Shown here: positions 18,236 to 27,970 of the stretch, piece after piece | Numbering within the stretch: position 1 is the first letter of the stretch | Layout of the letters: each line of letters begins with the position of its first letter | Source: Rhizobiaceae bacterium | Lineage (GTDB): Bacteria > Pseudomonadota > Alphaproteobacteria > Rhizobiales > Rhizobiaceae | Reading direction: 5' to 3' | NCBI GenBank assembly: GCA_017640615.1 | Contig: JAEPQK010000005.1 | Coordinates: 62,001-126,000, forward strand | DNA: 64,000 bases | The notes under the pieces: generated by a model | What the model saw: only the letters and a program-made list of their open reading frames with translations | The model's database searches: none | What the model was told of the DNA's origin: nothing | Made by a program: the position numbers and the translations under genes

Positions 18236-20752
18236 GTGACCGCGAAACCCGACCTCACCGGCGCCGCCGCAGGCCCATATCTGCCTGAACCTTTCCTGCG
18301 CTGGTTTGCGGAGCGGGGATGGTCGCCGCGCCCGCATCAGCTGGAACTGCTGGGCAAGGCTCAGGCGGGTGCGTCGGTGCTGCTCATCGCGCCGACCGGG
18401 GCGGGCAAAACGCTGGCCGGTTTTCTGCCCTCGCTGGTCGATTTGGCCGAGCGCCCGAAGCGCAAACCTGGCGAACCGTTTCGCGGTATCCACACGCTCT
18501 ATATCTCGCCGCTCAAAGCGCTGGCCGTCGACATCGAGCGTAATCTCGGCAAGCCGGTGGCCGAGATCGGTCTCAACCTCTCGATGGAAACGCGCACCGG
18601 CGACACGCCGTCCCACAAGCGCCAGCGGCAAAAATATGCGCCACCCGACATCTTGCTCACCACGCCCGAGCAGCTTGCTCTGCTGATCGCTTCGCGCGAG
18701 GCGGATCGCCTCTTTTCCGGCCTGCGCTACGTCGTGCTCGACGAACTGCATTCGCTCGTCACCTCCAAGCGCGGTCATCTCCTGTCACTGGGGCTGGCGC
18801 GCTTGCGCCGATTTCAGCCGCAGCTTCAGGCAGTTGGACTGTCGGCCACGGTCGCCGACCCTGACGCCCTGCGGCGGTGGCTTGTGGCTCAAAGCCCGCC
18901 GGGCGGCATGTCCGAACTCATCACCGTCAAGGGCGGCGCGAAGCCGGAGATCACCATCCTGGATTCACGGGAGCGTGTGCCGTGGTCCGGGCATTCCGCG
19001 CGCTATGCCATCCCGGAAGTTTATGAGGCGATCAGGCGTCACAAGACGACGCTTCTCTTCGTCAACACACGCAGCCAGGCCGAAATGCTGTTTCAGGAGC
19101 TTTGGCGCATCAACGATGAATCGCTGCCGATCGCGCTGCATCACGGTTCGCTGGATGTCGGCCAGCGGCGCAGGGTCGAAAAAGCGATGGAGGATGGCAG
19201 TCTGCGCGCCATCGTCGCCACCTCCACGCTCGATCTCGGCATCGACTGGGGCGATGTCGATCTGGTCGTTCATGTCGGCGCGCCGAAGGGCGCGAGCCGG
19301 CTTGCCCAGCGCATCGGCCGCGCCAACCACCGGCTGGATGAGCCGAGCCGCGCCATTCTCGTGCCGGCGAACCGCTTCGAGGTGCTGGAATGCAAGGCCG
19401 CGGTCGAAGCCAATTATCTTGGCGCGCAGGACACGCCGCCGCTTCTGGCGGGCGCGCTCGATGTGCTGGCGCAGCACGTGCTGGGTTCGGCCTGCGGCGA
19501 TCCCTTCGATGCCGAGGAGCTTTTTGCCGAGGTCCGGTCCGCCGCGCCCTATGCCGCGCTCGACCGCAAGACCTTTGACGAGGTGGTCGCCTTTGTGGCC
19601 ACCGGCGGTTATGCGCTGAAGAGCTATGAGCGCTACGCCCGCATAAGGCAGATGAAGGATGGCCGCTGGCGCGTCGCCAATCCGCGCATTGCCCAGCAGT
19701 ACCGCCTGAACGTCGGCACCATCGTTGAAATGCCAATGCTCAATGTGCGCTACGTGCGCGCAGGCCGTGGAGCGGCCGCGCGTGGCGGGCCGGTACTTGG
19801 CAAGATCGAGGAATATTTCATCGAGGCGCTGGCGCCGGGCGACACCTTCTTATTCGCTGGAAAGACTCTGCGGCTGGAGGGCATCCGCGAGAACGAGTGT
19901 TTCGTGTCGAACGCCGCCGGCGAGGATGCCAAGGTGCCGTCTTATGCTGGCGGCAAGTTTCCGCTCTCCACCTATCTCGCCGATCAGGTGCGCGCGATCA
20001 TGTCGGACACCGCGCGCTGGAAATCGCTGCCGCCGCAGGTGGCCGAGTGGCTGCAGGTGCAGAAGTACAAATCCGTACTGCCGGGCCGCGATGGTCTGCT
20101 CATCGAGACATTCCCGCGCGGCGAGCGGCATTACATGGTCGCCTACGCATTCGAAGGGCGCTTGGCCCACCAGACGCTCGGAATGCTGTTGACCCGCAGG
20201 CTGGAGCGTGTCGGTGCCCGCCCGCTGGGTTTTGTCGCCACCGATTATTCGCTCGCCGTCTGGGCGCTGGAAGACCTCGGAGCGATGTTCCAGTCGCGCT
20301 ACCCGCTCGGCGAACTTTTCGACGAAGACATGCTGGGCGACGATCTGGACGCATGGCTGGCCGAAAGCTGGATGCTGAAGCGCACCTTCCGAAATTGCGC
20401 CGTCATTGCGGGCCTGGTGGAGCAGCGCCATCCCGGCCAGGAAAAGTCGGGCCGCCAGATCACGGTCTCCGCCGATCTGATTTACGATGTGCTCAGAACT
20501 CACGAGCCCGACCACATATTGCTGCGCGCAACCCACGCCGATGCCGCGGCCGGGCTGCTCGATGTCAGCAGGCTTGGCGACATGCTCTCGCGCATTCGCG
20601 GGCGAATCATGCATAAAAGGCTAGACCGGATTTCGCCGCTGGCCGTGCCGATCATGCTGGAAATCGGCAAAGAGCCTGTCGGCAAGGACGCCAGCGAGAG
20701 CCTGCTGCGCGAGGCGGCCGACGATCTGATCGCCGACGCGATGGAGATGTGA
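18236..20752 (+). CDS. ligase-associated DEXH-box helicase (Lhr-Core type)
   Basis: 838 residues from a GTG start. Superfamily 2 helicase motifs: Walker A APTGAGKT (Lys58), DEXH box VVLDELHSL near residue 170, motif III LSATVADP, motif IV region LLFVNTRSQAE, motif V STLDLGIDWGDVD and motif VI QRIGRANHR. The C-terminal half contains the Lhr winged-helix and beta-barrel region. The length fits Lhr-Core, without the long C-terminal extension of full-length Lhr. Divergent from the exonuclease-ligase pair and followed after 7 bp by pdeM. Confidence 0.92.
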   Translation: MTAKPDLTGAAAGPYLPEPFLRWFAERGWSPRPHQLELLGKAQAGASVLLIAPTGAGKTLAGFLPSLVDLAERPKRKPGEPFRGIHTLYISPLKALAVDIERNLGKPVAEIGLNLSMETRTGDTPSHKRQRQKYAPPDILLTTPEQLALLIASREADRLFSGLRYVVLDELHSLVTSKRGHLLSLGLARLRRFQPQLQAVGLSATVADPDALRRWLVAQSPPGGMSELITVKGGAKPEITILDSRERVPWSGHSARYAIPEVYEAIRRHKTTLLFVNTRSQAEMLFQELWRINDESLPIALHHGSLDVGQRRRVEKAMEDGSLRAIVATSTLDLGIDWGDVDLVVHVGAPKGASRLAQRIGRANHRLDEPSRAILVPANRFEVLECKAAVEANYLGAQDTPPLLAGALDVLAQHVLGSACGDPFDAEELFAEVRSAAPYAALDRKTFDEVVAFVATGGYALKSYERYARIRQMKDGRWRVANPRIAQQYRLNVGTIVEMPMLNVRYVRAGRGAAARGGPVLGKIEEYFIEALAPGDTFLFAGKTLRLEGIRENECFVSNAAGEDAKVPSYAGGKFPLSTYLADQVRAIMSDTARWKSLPPQVAEWLQVQKYKSVLPGRDGLLIETFPRGERHYMVAYAFEGRLAHQTLGMLLTRRLERVGARPLGFVATDYSLAVWALEDLGAMFQSRYPLGELFDEDMLGDDLDAWLAESWMLKRTFRNCAVIAGLVEQRHPGQEKSGRQITVSADLIYDVLRTHEPDHILLRATHADAAAGLLDVSRLGDMLSRIRGRIMHKRLDRISPLAVPIMLEIGKEPVGKDASESLLREAADDLIADAMEM

Positions 20753-20759
20753 GACGGGA

Positions 20760-21476
20760 ATGAACGTAGCCGCAGCATTGGCAGAGCCCGAGATCGAGAC
20801 CGCCACGCTCGAAGTTGCGGGCGCGGCCGCGACTTGCGATCCGCGCGGCGCACTCTTTTTTGCCGACGATCGCCTGCTCGTCGTGTCGGATTTGCATCTG
20901 GAAAAGGGCTCCTCGCTCGCACGCCGCGGCATCTTCGCACCGCCTTACGACACCGGCTCCACGCTCTCGGTGTTGGCGGACGTCATCGCACACTACCGGC
21001 CGGCGGCCGTCATCAGCCTCGGCGACAGTTTTCACGATGCGGAGGGTGCAGCGCGCCTGCCCGTGGTTTACCGGGAGGCTCTGCTTGAGATGATGGCAGG
21101 GCGCGACTGGTTCTGGATCGCGGGCAATCACGACCCCGACGCGCCGCATGATCTACCGGGCGAATGCGTGCGCGAGCTGGCGCTGGGCGATCTGATCTTC
21201 CGGCACGAGCCCTCAAACGGCGCAGCGCCCGGCGAGATCGCAGGTCATCTCCATCCCGGCGCGCGCATCGTGCGGCGGGGCCGTTCCGTGCGGCGCGCCT
21301 GCTTCGCCTGCGATGGCGACCGCCTCATCATGCCTGCCTTCGGCGCTTATACGGGTTCGCTGAATATCAGAGACCGCGCCTATGCCGGTCTTTTCGCAGC
21401 CGAGCGGCTCATGGCCTATATGCTTGGCCGCAACAGCGTTTACCCGATTGCGGGCACTGCCCTCAGGGCAGGTTAA
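20760..21476 (+). CDS. pdeM: ligase-associated DNA damage response endonuclease PdeM
   Basis: 238 residues of the calcineurin-like metallophosphoesterase superfamily. The dinuclear-metal motifs are VVSDLHLEKGSS (DxH), SLGDSFHD (GDxxxD-like), WIAGNHDPD (GNHD) and the late GHLHPG (GHxH). Members act as Mn-dependent DNA nucleases or phosphodiesterases in the Lhr-ligase-exonuclease repair cluster. The gene starts 7 bp after the helicase, so the two are almost certainly co-transcribed. Its stop overlaps the converging DUF3429 gene. Confidence 0.9.
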   Translation: MNVAAALAEPEIETATLEVAGAAATCDPRGALFFADDRLLVVSDLHLEKGSSLARRGIFAPPYDTGSTLSVLADVIAHYRPAAVISLGDSFHDAEGAARLPVVYREALLEMMAGRDWFWIAGNHDPDAPHDLPGECVRELALGDLIFRHEPSNGAAPGEIAGHLHPGARIVRRGRSVRRACFACDGDRLIMPAFGAYTGSLNIRDRAYAGLFAAERLMAYMLGRNSVYPIAGTALRAG

Positions 21477-21955
21477 GCTGTCGCCGCAAAGGCGATGATC
21501 ATTGTCACAACGATGCCGGCGGTAAGTTGCATGCGCAGCCGCGCGAACCAGTCGGGCATGTTGCCGCGCTGCGCCGACAGCGAATCCCAAGCGCCATGAG
21601 CGGCGAATGCGACAGCCAGAAGTACGAATGAGTAGGGTGGCGGAATGAAATAGGCCACCCACCCACCGAGTGCCGGAAGTACCGAAATGGCGAAAAGATT
21701 GGCCGTATCGTCATTCGTCTCCGACATCGCGTAACCCCAGCGAATGCCGCCGAGAAACGAAAGCACCACCGCCGCATAGCTTGTCAGCAGTGCGATCGTG
21801 GTTGCCCGCCACAGATGATCGTCGGGAATGCCGTAGAGCCAGAGCGACAACACCACGGCAGGCGCCAGCCCCGCATAACCGAGCCGCAGCGCGATCGTCT
21901 GCGGTGACGCGCCCTTTTCGGGCTGGGTTTCGTTGGTGTCTTGCGCGTCGGTCAA
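21473..21955 (-). CDS. DUF3429 domain membrane protein
   Basis: 160 residues with four to five predicted transmembrane helices and the DUF3429 pattern: RLGYAGLAPAVVLSLWLYG, SYAAVVLSFLGGIRWGYAM and WVAYFIPPPYSFVLLAVAF. The FLGGIRWG motif is diagnostic for the family. The function is unknown; homologues are inner-membrane proteins. A short charged N-terminus (MTDAQDTNETQPEKGAS) is cytoplasmic or periplasmic. It lies 4 bp downstream of the TIGR02186 gene on the same strand and could be the last gene of that transcript. Confidence 0.85.
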   Translation of the reverse strand: MTDAQDTNETQPEKGASPQTIALRLGYAGLAPAVVLSLWLYGIPDDHLWRATTIALLTSYAAVVLSFLGGIRWGYAMSETNDDTANLFAISVLPALGGWVAYFIPPPYSFVLLAVAFAAHGAWDSLSAQRGNMPDWFARLRMQLTAGIVVTMIIAFAATA

Positions 21956-21959
21956 TTGT

Positions 21960-22742
21960 TTACTCCCTGCGGAAGAGCACGCTGCCTGCCCACCCGGTCA
22001 GCATCGCAAGTGCGACCGCGAGCAGGCCGTAAAGCAGGCTGTAGTCGTGGGCGGTGCGGAAAATGGTCTGCTCGAAACCGGCTTTGTAGATCACCAGCGG
22101 CACGGAGGTTTCGCGCAGGAAGGCGCTGTTTTTGAACAGGAAAGCGCGCGCGCGATGCGTACCCACCGGCACGTTCGGCGACAGCGACACGGTGGCGCGG
22201 AAAAGGTTTTGCGACAGAAACTCAACGCCACCTATGCGCTCGCTGTAGAGCCCGGTCGCGCGCTTGCGTTCGCGCAACGCGGCGGTGAATTCCTCGACCG
22301 TCTTTGGCGACCCGTCGCCATTGATCGCCTCGAGATAGATATTGTCCGCGCCCAGCGAGAGCTGCCGGTAGCTCTCCACATTGGTGATGTCCTGAAATGC
22401 CCGGGTGGTCGCTGCGGCGTAGGAACTTGGCACGCTGCGGAAGGTCTGCGACTGCGTGTTGATCCACATGCCGAGCACGCGACTCTTCTTCCACACGACG
22501 ATGGGGCGCGGCGGTCCTTCGAGCACCACGATCACGTCATAGCGGCCCTGGCGGCTGACAAGCGGATCGACTCTTTCCAGGGCCCCGAAGATCGTCAGTT
22601 CGGCGCCGCCGAAATCGGATGTGATTGAGAACCGGTCGGTGGATAGACCGATCTGGATGTTTTCGGGGTTTTCGAACTCCTGCGCTTGTGCGGCAATTGC
22701 AAAAGCGATGAAGGCTGCGATCGTTGCCATTACCCTCAGCAT
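21960..22742 (-). CDS. TIGR02186 family alphaproteobacterial membrane-anchored protein
   Basis: 260 residues. The ATG at 22742 follows the TauE/SafE stop after one base and has AGGAGG at the right distance. An N-terminal signal sequence (ATIAAFIAFAIAAQAQ) leads into a mostly periplasmic beta-rich domain with VVVLEGPPRPIVVWKKSRVLGMW, and the protein ends with one C-terminal transmembrane helix (LLYGLLAVALAMLTGWAGSV). This signal-plus-C-terminal-anchor layout and sequence match TIGR02186, a family found almost only beside TauE/SafE genes, as here. It probably supports the exporter; the exact role is unknown. Confidence 0.85.
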   Translation of the reverse strand: MLRVMATIAAFIAFAIAAQAQEFENPENIQIGLSTDRFSITSDFGGAELTIFGALERVDPLVSRQGRYDVIVVLEGPPRPIVVWKKSRVLGMWINTQSQTFRSVPSSYAAATTRAFQDITNVESYRQLSLGADNIYLEAINGDGSPKTVEEFTAALRERKRATGLYSERIGGVEFLSQNLFRATVSLSPNVPVGTHRARAFLFKNSAFLRETSVPLVIYKAGFEQTIFRTAHDYSLLYGLLAVALAMLTGWAGSVLFRRE

Positions 22743-22743
22743 C

Positions 22744-23667
22744 TCACGCACCTCCTATCGGGGTAAGCGTGTAGATGCTCGACGGGCGCACGAAGAGATC
22801 GAAGCCCAGCCGCAGCGCAACCGCGAGCACGAGCAGCGCCAGAAGCGCCCGCAACTGCTCGCCGCGCAGCCGCTGGCCGGCCTTGGCGCCATATTGAGCA
22901 CCCGCCACGCCACCGGCCATCAGCAAGAAGGCCAGCACGATATCGACTGTTTGGTTGGCGGTGGCATGCAGCACTGTAGTGAAGGCGGTTACGAAAATGA
23001 TCTGGAACAGCGAGGTGCCGATAACCACATTGGTCGGCACCTTGAGCAGGTAGATCAGCGCCGGCACCATGATGAAGCCGCCGCCCACGCCCATGATCGC
23101 GGCCAGAAAGCCGATGCCCGCTCCAAGCGCGACAACCGGTATCGCACTGACAAAAAGCTTGGAGGCGCGAAACCGCATCTTCAGCGGCAGTTTGTGGATC
23201 CAGTTATGCTGGCCGGGCTTGCGCAGCGTGGCCGCCCCGCCGCCACGTGAGCGCTGGATGGCGCGCACCGATTCCACCAGCATCAGCCCACCGACAATGC
23301 CGAGAAACGCGACATAGAGTAGCGAAATGAAGAGGTCGAGCTGCCCGAGACGCCGGAGCAGCGCGAAGACATAGGCGCCCACAGCCGAGCCGGCAAAGCC
23401 CCCAAGCAGCAGCACCGTGCCGAGCTTGATGTCGAGCGTGCCGCGTTTGAAGTGCGCAATCGCACCGGAAATCGACGAGCCGATAACTTGGTTCGCGCCA
23501 GTTGCCACCGCGATCGCCGGGGGAATGTTGTAGAAAATCAGAAGCGGTGTGATCAGGAAGCCGCCGCCGACGCCGAACATGCCTGAGAGGAACCCGACGG
23601 CAGCGCCCATTGAGAGCAGCACCAAAAGGTTCACTGACATTTCCGCTATCGGGAGGTAAATGCTCAC
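22744..23667 (-). CDS. TauE/SafE family anion exporter
   Basis: 307 residues with about eight to nine transmembrane helices in two halves. Each half carries a glycine-rich repeat: GFLSGMFGVGGGFLITPLL near residue 25 and GFLAAIMGVGGGFIMVPAL near residue 175, the duplicated hallmark of TauE/SafE transporters, which export sulfite, sulfoacetate or other small organic anions. Overlapping control with the TIGR02186 gene is implied by the TGA-G-ATG junction. The substrate cannot be read from the sequence. Confidence 0.88.
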   Translation of the reverse strand: MSIYLPIAEMSVNLLVLLSMGAAVGFLSGMFGVGGGFLITPLLIFYNIPPAIAVATGANQVIGSSISGAIAHFKRGTLDIKLGTVLLLGGFAGSAVGAYVFALLRRLGQLDLFISLLYVAFLGIVGGLMLVESVRAIQRSRGGGAATLRKPGQHNWIHKLPLKMRFRASKLFVSAIPVVALGAGIGFLAAIMGVGGGFIMVPALIYLLKVPTNVVIGTSLFQIIFVTAFTTVLHATANQTVDIVLAFLLMAGGVAGAQYGAKAGQRLRGEQLRALLALLVLAVALRLGFDLFVRPSSIYTLTPIGGA

Positions 23668-23819
23668 CCGTCCACCCGGTCTGCGCCGCGCCCTGCCGGG
23701 TACCCGTTCCCCGCCACAAGCCTAAGAAATAGAAGCCGGTTTTGCGCCCACACTGTGGCTAAGTCAAACCAATCTCACGCAAATGGCTAACGCGGCGGCG
23801 GGTGATCGCAGTATCGAGC

Positions 23820-23840
23820 GCCCGCCGCATCCCGGCGGGC
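23820..23840 (-). terminator. possible terminator hairpin after the PodJ-like gene
   Basis: A perfect 8-bp stem (GCCCGCCG-CATCC-CGGCGGGC) lies 10 bp beyond the stop of the PodJ-like gene. There is no U-run on the minus strand, so it may be a pausing or mRNA 3'-end hairpin. The rest of the 183-bp space before the TauE gene shows no other clear signal. Confidence 0.45.
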
Positions 23841-23850
23841 GTCAATCGTC

Positions 23851-26800
23851 TCAGTTAAGCGCCAGCAGGGCCTTCACCAGTTCATCGTCGACCTGGCCGT
23901 CGGCGACCATGCCGTTGGCGGCCTGGAACGCCTTGATGGCGGCCTGCGTCTTGGCGCCCATCACGCCGTCCGCGGGGCCTGCATCGTAGCCATTATTGTT
24001 GAGAATGGCCTGGATGTTGCGCACGGCCTTCTCGACGTCGACGCTGGCGGTCTGTGCAACGCCTTCGGTCCACTCTTCGGGAATGTCGGCGACATTTGCT
24101 TCAGGAAGCGCCTCGCGTGCTTTCCACAGTTCGACAGTCTGGCGCGCCTTTTCCAGCTGTTCGGGGCGCAGCGCCTTGGCGATTTCGTCGCGCTTGGCGG
24201 CGGCGTCGCGGTCGCCGGTCTTTGCCACCAGTGCGAACCATTTGTAGCTATCTTCAAGGCTCTGCGGCACGCCGGTGCCCTTCGCGGAGAGGATGCCGAG
24301 ATTGTACTGGCTGTCGGTGACGCCGAGTTCGGCGGCCTCCAGGAACCAGCGTGCGGCGCGGTCATTGTCGGGCGAGTTGTCGGCGCCGCCCATGGCGTAA
24401 AGCACCGCCAGATTATGCATCGCGCTGGCATTACCCTGCTTGGCCGACTTCTCGTACCAATCCATGGCAACGGCGATGTCGCGTTCGACACCCGAGCCGC
24501 GCTCGTAGAGATTGCCGAGGCGGTATTCGGCGGGCGCATAGCCGAGCTCGGCTGAGCGCTCATACCACTCGGCAGCGGCTGCCATGTCGGCGGCAACACC
24601 GCGCCCGTCGGCATAGCGATTGCCGATTTCGAACATCGCTTTCGCGTCGCCGGCGTCTGCCGCCTCGCGTAGCGCGACCGGCCCGGCTTCGACCGGAGCG
24701 AAAGATGCTTCTTCCAGAACCGGTGCTTCGTCCACCGCCTCGAAAGTCTGTGCGGGCGCCATCGGTTCGGCGCTGGCGATGCGCTCATCGATCTTGTCGC
24801 TACCGAAGGCGGGCAGTTCGATCGTGCGGTTTGCCGCCATGGGCTCGCCCGCATCGGCGGCTGCGACCTCGCTTTCGGCCACGCGCGGCTCTGCTGCCGT
24901 GTTTTCACTGACCATCTCCGCATTGAGCGGTGTCGACGCCTGTTCGGTGGTGTCGGGCTCAATCGCGGCGATGTCGATATGCTCGTTATCGGTAGCAAGG
25001 AACGCCGCGCCCAATTGCCAGGCGCCGACAACCACCACGATCGCCGTCGCAGCCATCAGCGCGGTCTTGCTGCGGCCCTTGAAGAGCCCGCCTACGCCGA
25101 GCTTGCGCCCGCCGCCGCTGCTTTCGCCGCCGCGTTTCATCGTTTCGGCCTCTGCCGCCGCCGCCTGTGCGGCGCGTCGCGCTGCCGCGATGAAGTCGGA
25201 TTTGGCGGCATCCATGCTGCTTGCAGGTCCTGCGCCGCCTTCCTCGCCCCGCACGCGCTTCATGATCGCGTCGAGGTTGGGTGCACCGGAACCCGGCTCC
25301 ATGGGCTGGTTCGCGAGTTTGGGATCAAGCGGCTCGTCGAGCTTCGGCTCTGCGGCAGCTGCGGCTTCCGCAGTTTCGGGCTCCGCGCCTTTTTTGTCCT
25401 TGCGGAAGGCGCGTGCCAGACCGCCAAGCATCGAGCGTTTGCCGGTGTCGGGCGCGTCCGCGCCGCCATCGTCGCCCAGCGCAAGTTTCGCTGCTGCGGC
25501 GGCCGCCTGAGCGGGCGACCGAATCTGCGGGGCTGCCTCGAAGTCGTTGCCGAAATCCGGGTCTTGGTCGAAGTCCGCCTCGATCGACGGCGTGTCTGCC
25601 GCCGCGAATTCCGGCTTGCGCTGCGGTGCGGCTGCGGGCGCAGTGACTGGCTCAGCGGCAGGCGCAGGTGCCGGGGCAGGCGTCGGGCCGCGCTGTTCCA
25701 GCGTGCCCAGCCGGTCCACGATCTTGAGAAGCGTATCGTGGATCGTCTCAAAGGTCTTGGCGTTGCGCTCGTCGGACTTGCGGGACAGCTCCTCGAACGC
25801 CTTCAACTCTGCCGAAAACGTGTTGAGGTTCTCATTGCCGGCGCCGGCGGGCATGCTGCTCACGGCATCTTGTGCGGCCTTGCGCGCAGCTTCCACCATG
25901 GCGTCGCGGCCCTGCGACAGCGACTGCTCGATATGGTCGAGGCGCGGCGTAATGTCTTCGAACTCGGGCAGTGGCTGACTGGGCTTCTGCAGATGTTCCG
26001 ACAATGCGGCAACCTGCGATTCCAGGCTGCGGATCACTTCGGGGTCGATGCCGGCGACTTCGTGCGCGGAACTGTCGAGCCGCCGCGAAATGTCGTCCAG
26101 CCGCTCTTCGAGACCGGCAAATTCGCGCGCGTCGGCGGGTGCTGCGCGGTGCGTTTCCAGATGCGACGCGAGCTCGGCAAAGCGGCGCTCCATGGCGTCC
26201 ACCAGATCCGCACTCGAAGCAGCGGCGCCACTGTCGCGCTGGTCGAGCTTGTCTGAAACCGTCTCAAGCCTCTGTTCCAGCTCACGGAAAAGCTGCCGTC
26301 CCTGTTCTATCGCATCGCCCTGTCGCTGCTCCAGCAGCGTAGAAATCTGTGCGAAGCGGTCTTCCATGCCCTGGAAGATCACGTCGGCATAATTGCGCGA
26401 GGGATCCTGCTCCAGCTTGCCGGCAATCGCGCTGATCTGGTCGGCGAGCACCTCGACAGCCGATTCGGGTACCTCGATCCGCTGCGCGATTTCTTCCACG
26501 CGGTGCGACAATGCATTGAGCCTGTCGATCACCTGTTCCGAGGTCTGGTCCTCGGCAAGCTCTTCGATCTGATGTGCGAGCGATGACACCCGTGCTTCGA
26601 TGCGTTCGAAGGGTTCTGGGTCGAAGTGCTGTTGCGAGGCATTTGCCGCCGAAGCGGCAATTGCTCGCGTGATTTCGTCAAGCCGCTGTTCGATAAGCGC
26701 AAATGCCTCCGGCATCTGCGCACCGTAATTGGCCGAGAACTGGTCGACCGTGCCGGCCAGCCCGCGCAGCTTGTCTTCAAGCGAACGCAGCGAAAGTGAT

Positions 26801-27546
26801 TCGGGCAGGCTGTCCACGGCCTTGCCGATCCGCTCCAATTGGCTGTTGAGCGCCTTCAGCGTCGGTTCAAACTGGGCGCGGTCGGGCGCCTGTTCGATCT
26901 TGCTTTCCAGGTTCGACCAACGGCGGTCGACCGAGCGCAGCGTTTCCTCGCGCGCCAGTTCGCCGAGTGCGCCCTTCACCTTTTCCAGCTCCAGCCGCAG
27001 CATATTGACGCTGCGGTCTTCGCCGCGCTCCGAAAGCGCCTTCACGGCATCGGAAAGTCGTTCGAACTCAGCGCCGATCTCGTTGGCGCTGGAGGAGGGA
27101 GCCATGGCGCCAAGCCGTTCGATGTCGCCGCGCAGTGTATCGAATTCCCTGCGCAAGCCCTGACCCATCTGCTGGCGCAGTTCCTCGCGGAGCGCCTGCA
27201 GTTCGGAGGCAACGCGCGTTACTGCGCCAAGGCTGTCTTCCTGCTGACGCGCGCGGCCCATGTCGCGGGCCAGCGCATCGAACGAGTCGCGCCGGGCGCC
27301 GCGCGGCGCCTCGTAGCGATCATATTGTTCCGGCTGCTGAAAATCGTCGTCGCGGTAGCGCTGGCGCTCCGCCCTGCGCGGAGTGGGATAGTCGTCCCTG
27401 AGGTCGCGCTGGCTATCACGCACACGCTCCACGCGGCCCTCGAGCTGGGCCAGTGTGCGGTCCATATCCTGGAAGGAGGGGTTTGGCCGCCTCCTGCGTC
27501 CGGCGTTGATGGAATCGAGATATGACCGTTTGTTCTTCATCGACAT
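23851..27546 (-). CDS. podJ: PodJ-like polarity/localisation factor (coiled coil, TM, Sel1 repeats, peptidoglycan-binding domain)
   Basis: 1231 residues from the ATG at 27546. Residues 1-120 are basic and rich in Arg/Asp. About 130-600 are long coiled coils with heptads. A low-complexity Ala/Pro/Glu linker follows. One transmembrane helix lies near 828-850 (MAATAIVVVVGAWQLGAAFLA). The periplasmic part has four to five Sel1/TPR-like repeats (about 965-1120; pattern AMFEIGNRYADGRGV, AEYRLGNLYERGSGV) and a C-terminal PG_binding_1 domain ending at residue 1231. This domain order is that of PodJ of Caulobacter and Agrobacterium, a cell-pole organising scaffold. The name is assigned on architecture; another rhizobial Sel1/PG-binding protein is possible. 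Confidence 0.72.
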   Translation of the reverse strand: MSMKNKRSYLDSINAGRRRRPNPSFQDMDRTLAQLEGRVERVRDSQRDLRDDYPTPRRAERQRYRDDDFQQPEQYDRYEAPRGARRDSFDALARDMGRARQQEDSLGAVTRVASELQALREELRQQMGQGLRREFDTLRGDIERLGAMAPSSSANEIGAEFERLSDAVKALSERGEDRSVNMLRLELEKVKGALGELAREETLRSVDRRWSNLESKIEQAPDRAQFEPTLKALNSQLERIGKAVDSLPESLSLRSLEDKLRGLAGTVDQFSANYGAQMPEAFALIEQRLDEITRAIAASAANASQQHFDPEPFERIEARVSSLAHQIEELAEDQTSEQVIDRLNALSHRVEEIAQRIEVPESAVEVLADQISAIAGKLEQDPSRNYADVIFQGMEDRFAQISTLLEQRQGDAIEQGRQLFRELEQRLETVSDKLDQRDSGAAASSADLVDAMERRFAELASHLETHRAAPADAREFAGLEERLDDISRRLDSSAHEVAGIDPEVIRSLESQVAALSEHLQKPSQPLPEFEDITPRLDHIEQSLSQGRDAMVEAARKAAQDAVSSMPAGAGNENLNTFSAELKAFEELSRKSDERNAKTFETIHDTLLKIVDRLGTLEQRGPTPAPAPAPAAEPVTAPAAAPQRKPEFAAADTPSIEADFDQDPDFGNDFEAAPQIRSPAQAAAAAAKLALGDDGGADAPDTGKRSMLGGLARAFRKDKKGAEPETAEAAAAAEPKLDEPLDPKLANQPMEPGSGAPNLDAIMKRVRGEEGGAGPASSMDAAKSDFIAAARRAAQAAAAEAETMKRGGESSGGGRKLGVGGLFKGRSKTALMAATAIVVVVGAWQLGAAFLATDNEHIDIAAIEPDTTEQASTPLNAEMVSENTAAEPRVAESEVAAADAGEPMAANRTIELPAFGSDKIDERIASAEPMAPAQTFEAVDEAPVLEEASFAPVEAGPVALREAADAGDAKAMFEIGNRYADGRGVAADMAAAAEWYERSAELGYAPAEYRLGNLYERGSGVERDIAVAMDWYEKSAKQGNASAMHNLAVLYAMGGADNSPDNDRAARWFLEAAELGVTDSQYNLGILSAKGTGVPQSLEDSYKWFALVAKTGDRDAAAKRDEIAKALRPEQLEKARQTVELWKAREALPEANVADIPEEWTEGVAQTASVDVEKAVRNIQAILNNNGYDAGPADGVMGAKTQAAIKAFQAANGMVADGQVDDELVKALLALN

Positions 27547-27970
27547 GCCTGTCCGCCGTCGCAACCGGCAGGGTGCCGGTAGCTTGTGAGGTCGGATCGA
27601 CTGCAAATTCGGCCTAGAACCGGTTTTCCGTGGCAGCGGTTACGTTGCGCCACCGAACGTTTCGAAAGGAAAACCGTGGCCAACGCGAGACAGGATATCC
27701 ACAGTACACCGACGCGCTCACCATTCCCCAAACGTGGTAAACAAGGCGTTAACCAAACTTACCGGGAACAAACTTACGTTGCGAAACTTGCCTGTGGCGT
27801 TTCTTCGCAGTTGCATTCGTCAACTAAACGCTTTATCTCCGCCGCCACTTGGTGGCTCGAACCGCTTGCATCGGGCTGTTGACTAGAAACCTGGAGCCTG
27901 TTCGCCCCCACAGGTTCTCATGTTTGGACATTCGTATGGCGATGTCCAAGGGGAAACTTGAGAGGACATA
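27547..27970. other. 424-bp intergenic region between divergent podJ-like and merR genes
   Basis: No coding potential is convincing here. It must contain the promoters of both divergent genes. The only clear structure is an 8-bp perfect inverted repeat TTGGACAT-N10-ATGTCCAA at 27924-27949, about 20 bp upstream of the merR start, which could be a leader hairpin or an operator. A GAGAGGA Shine-Dalgarno precedes merR. Confidence 0.5.

Noticed and set aside
24979-26256. 425-codon frame antisense to the PodJ-like gene
   Set aside because: Shadow of the coiled-coil region with no start signal or domain.
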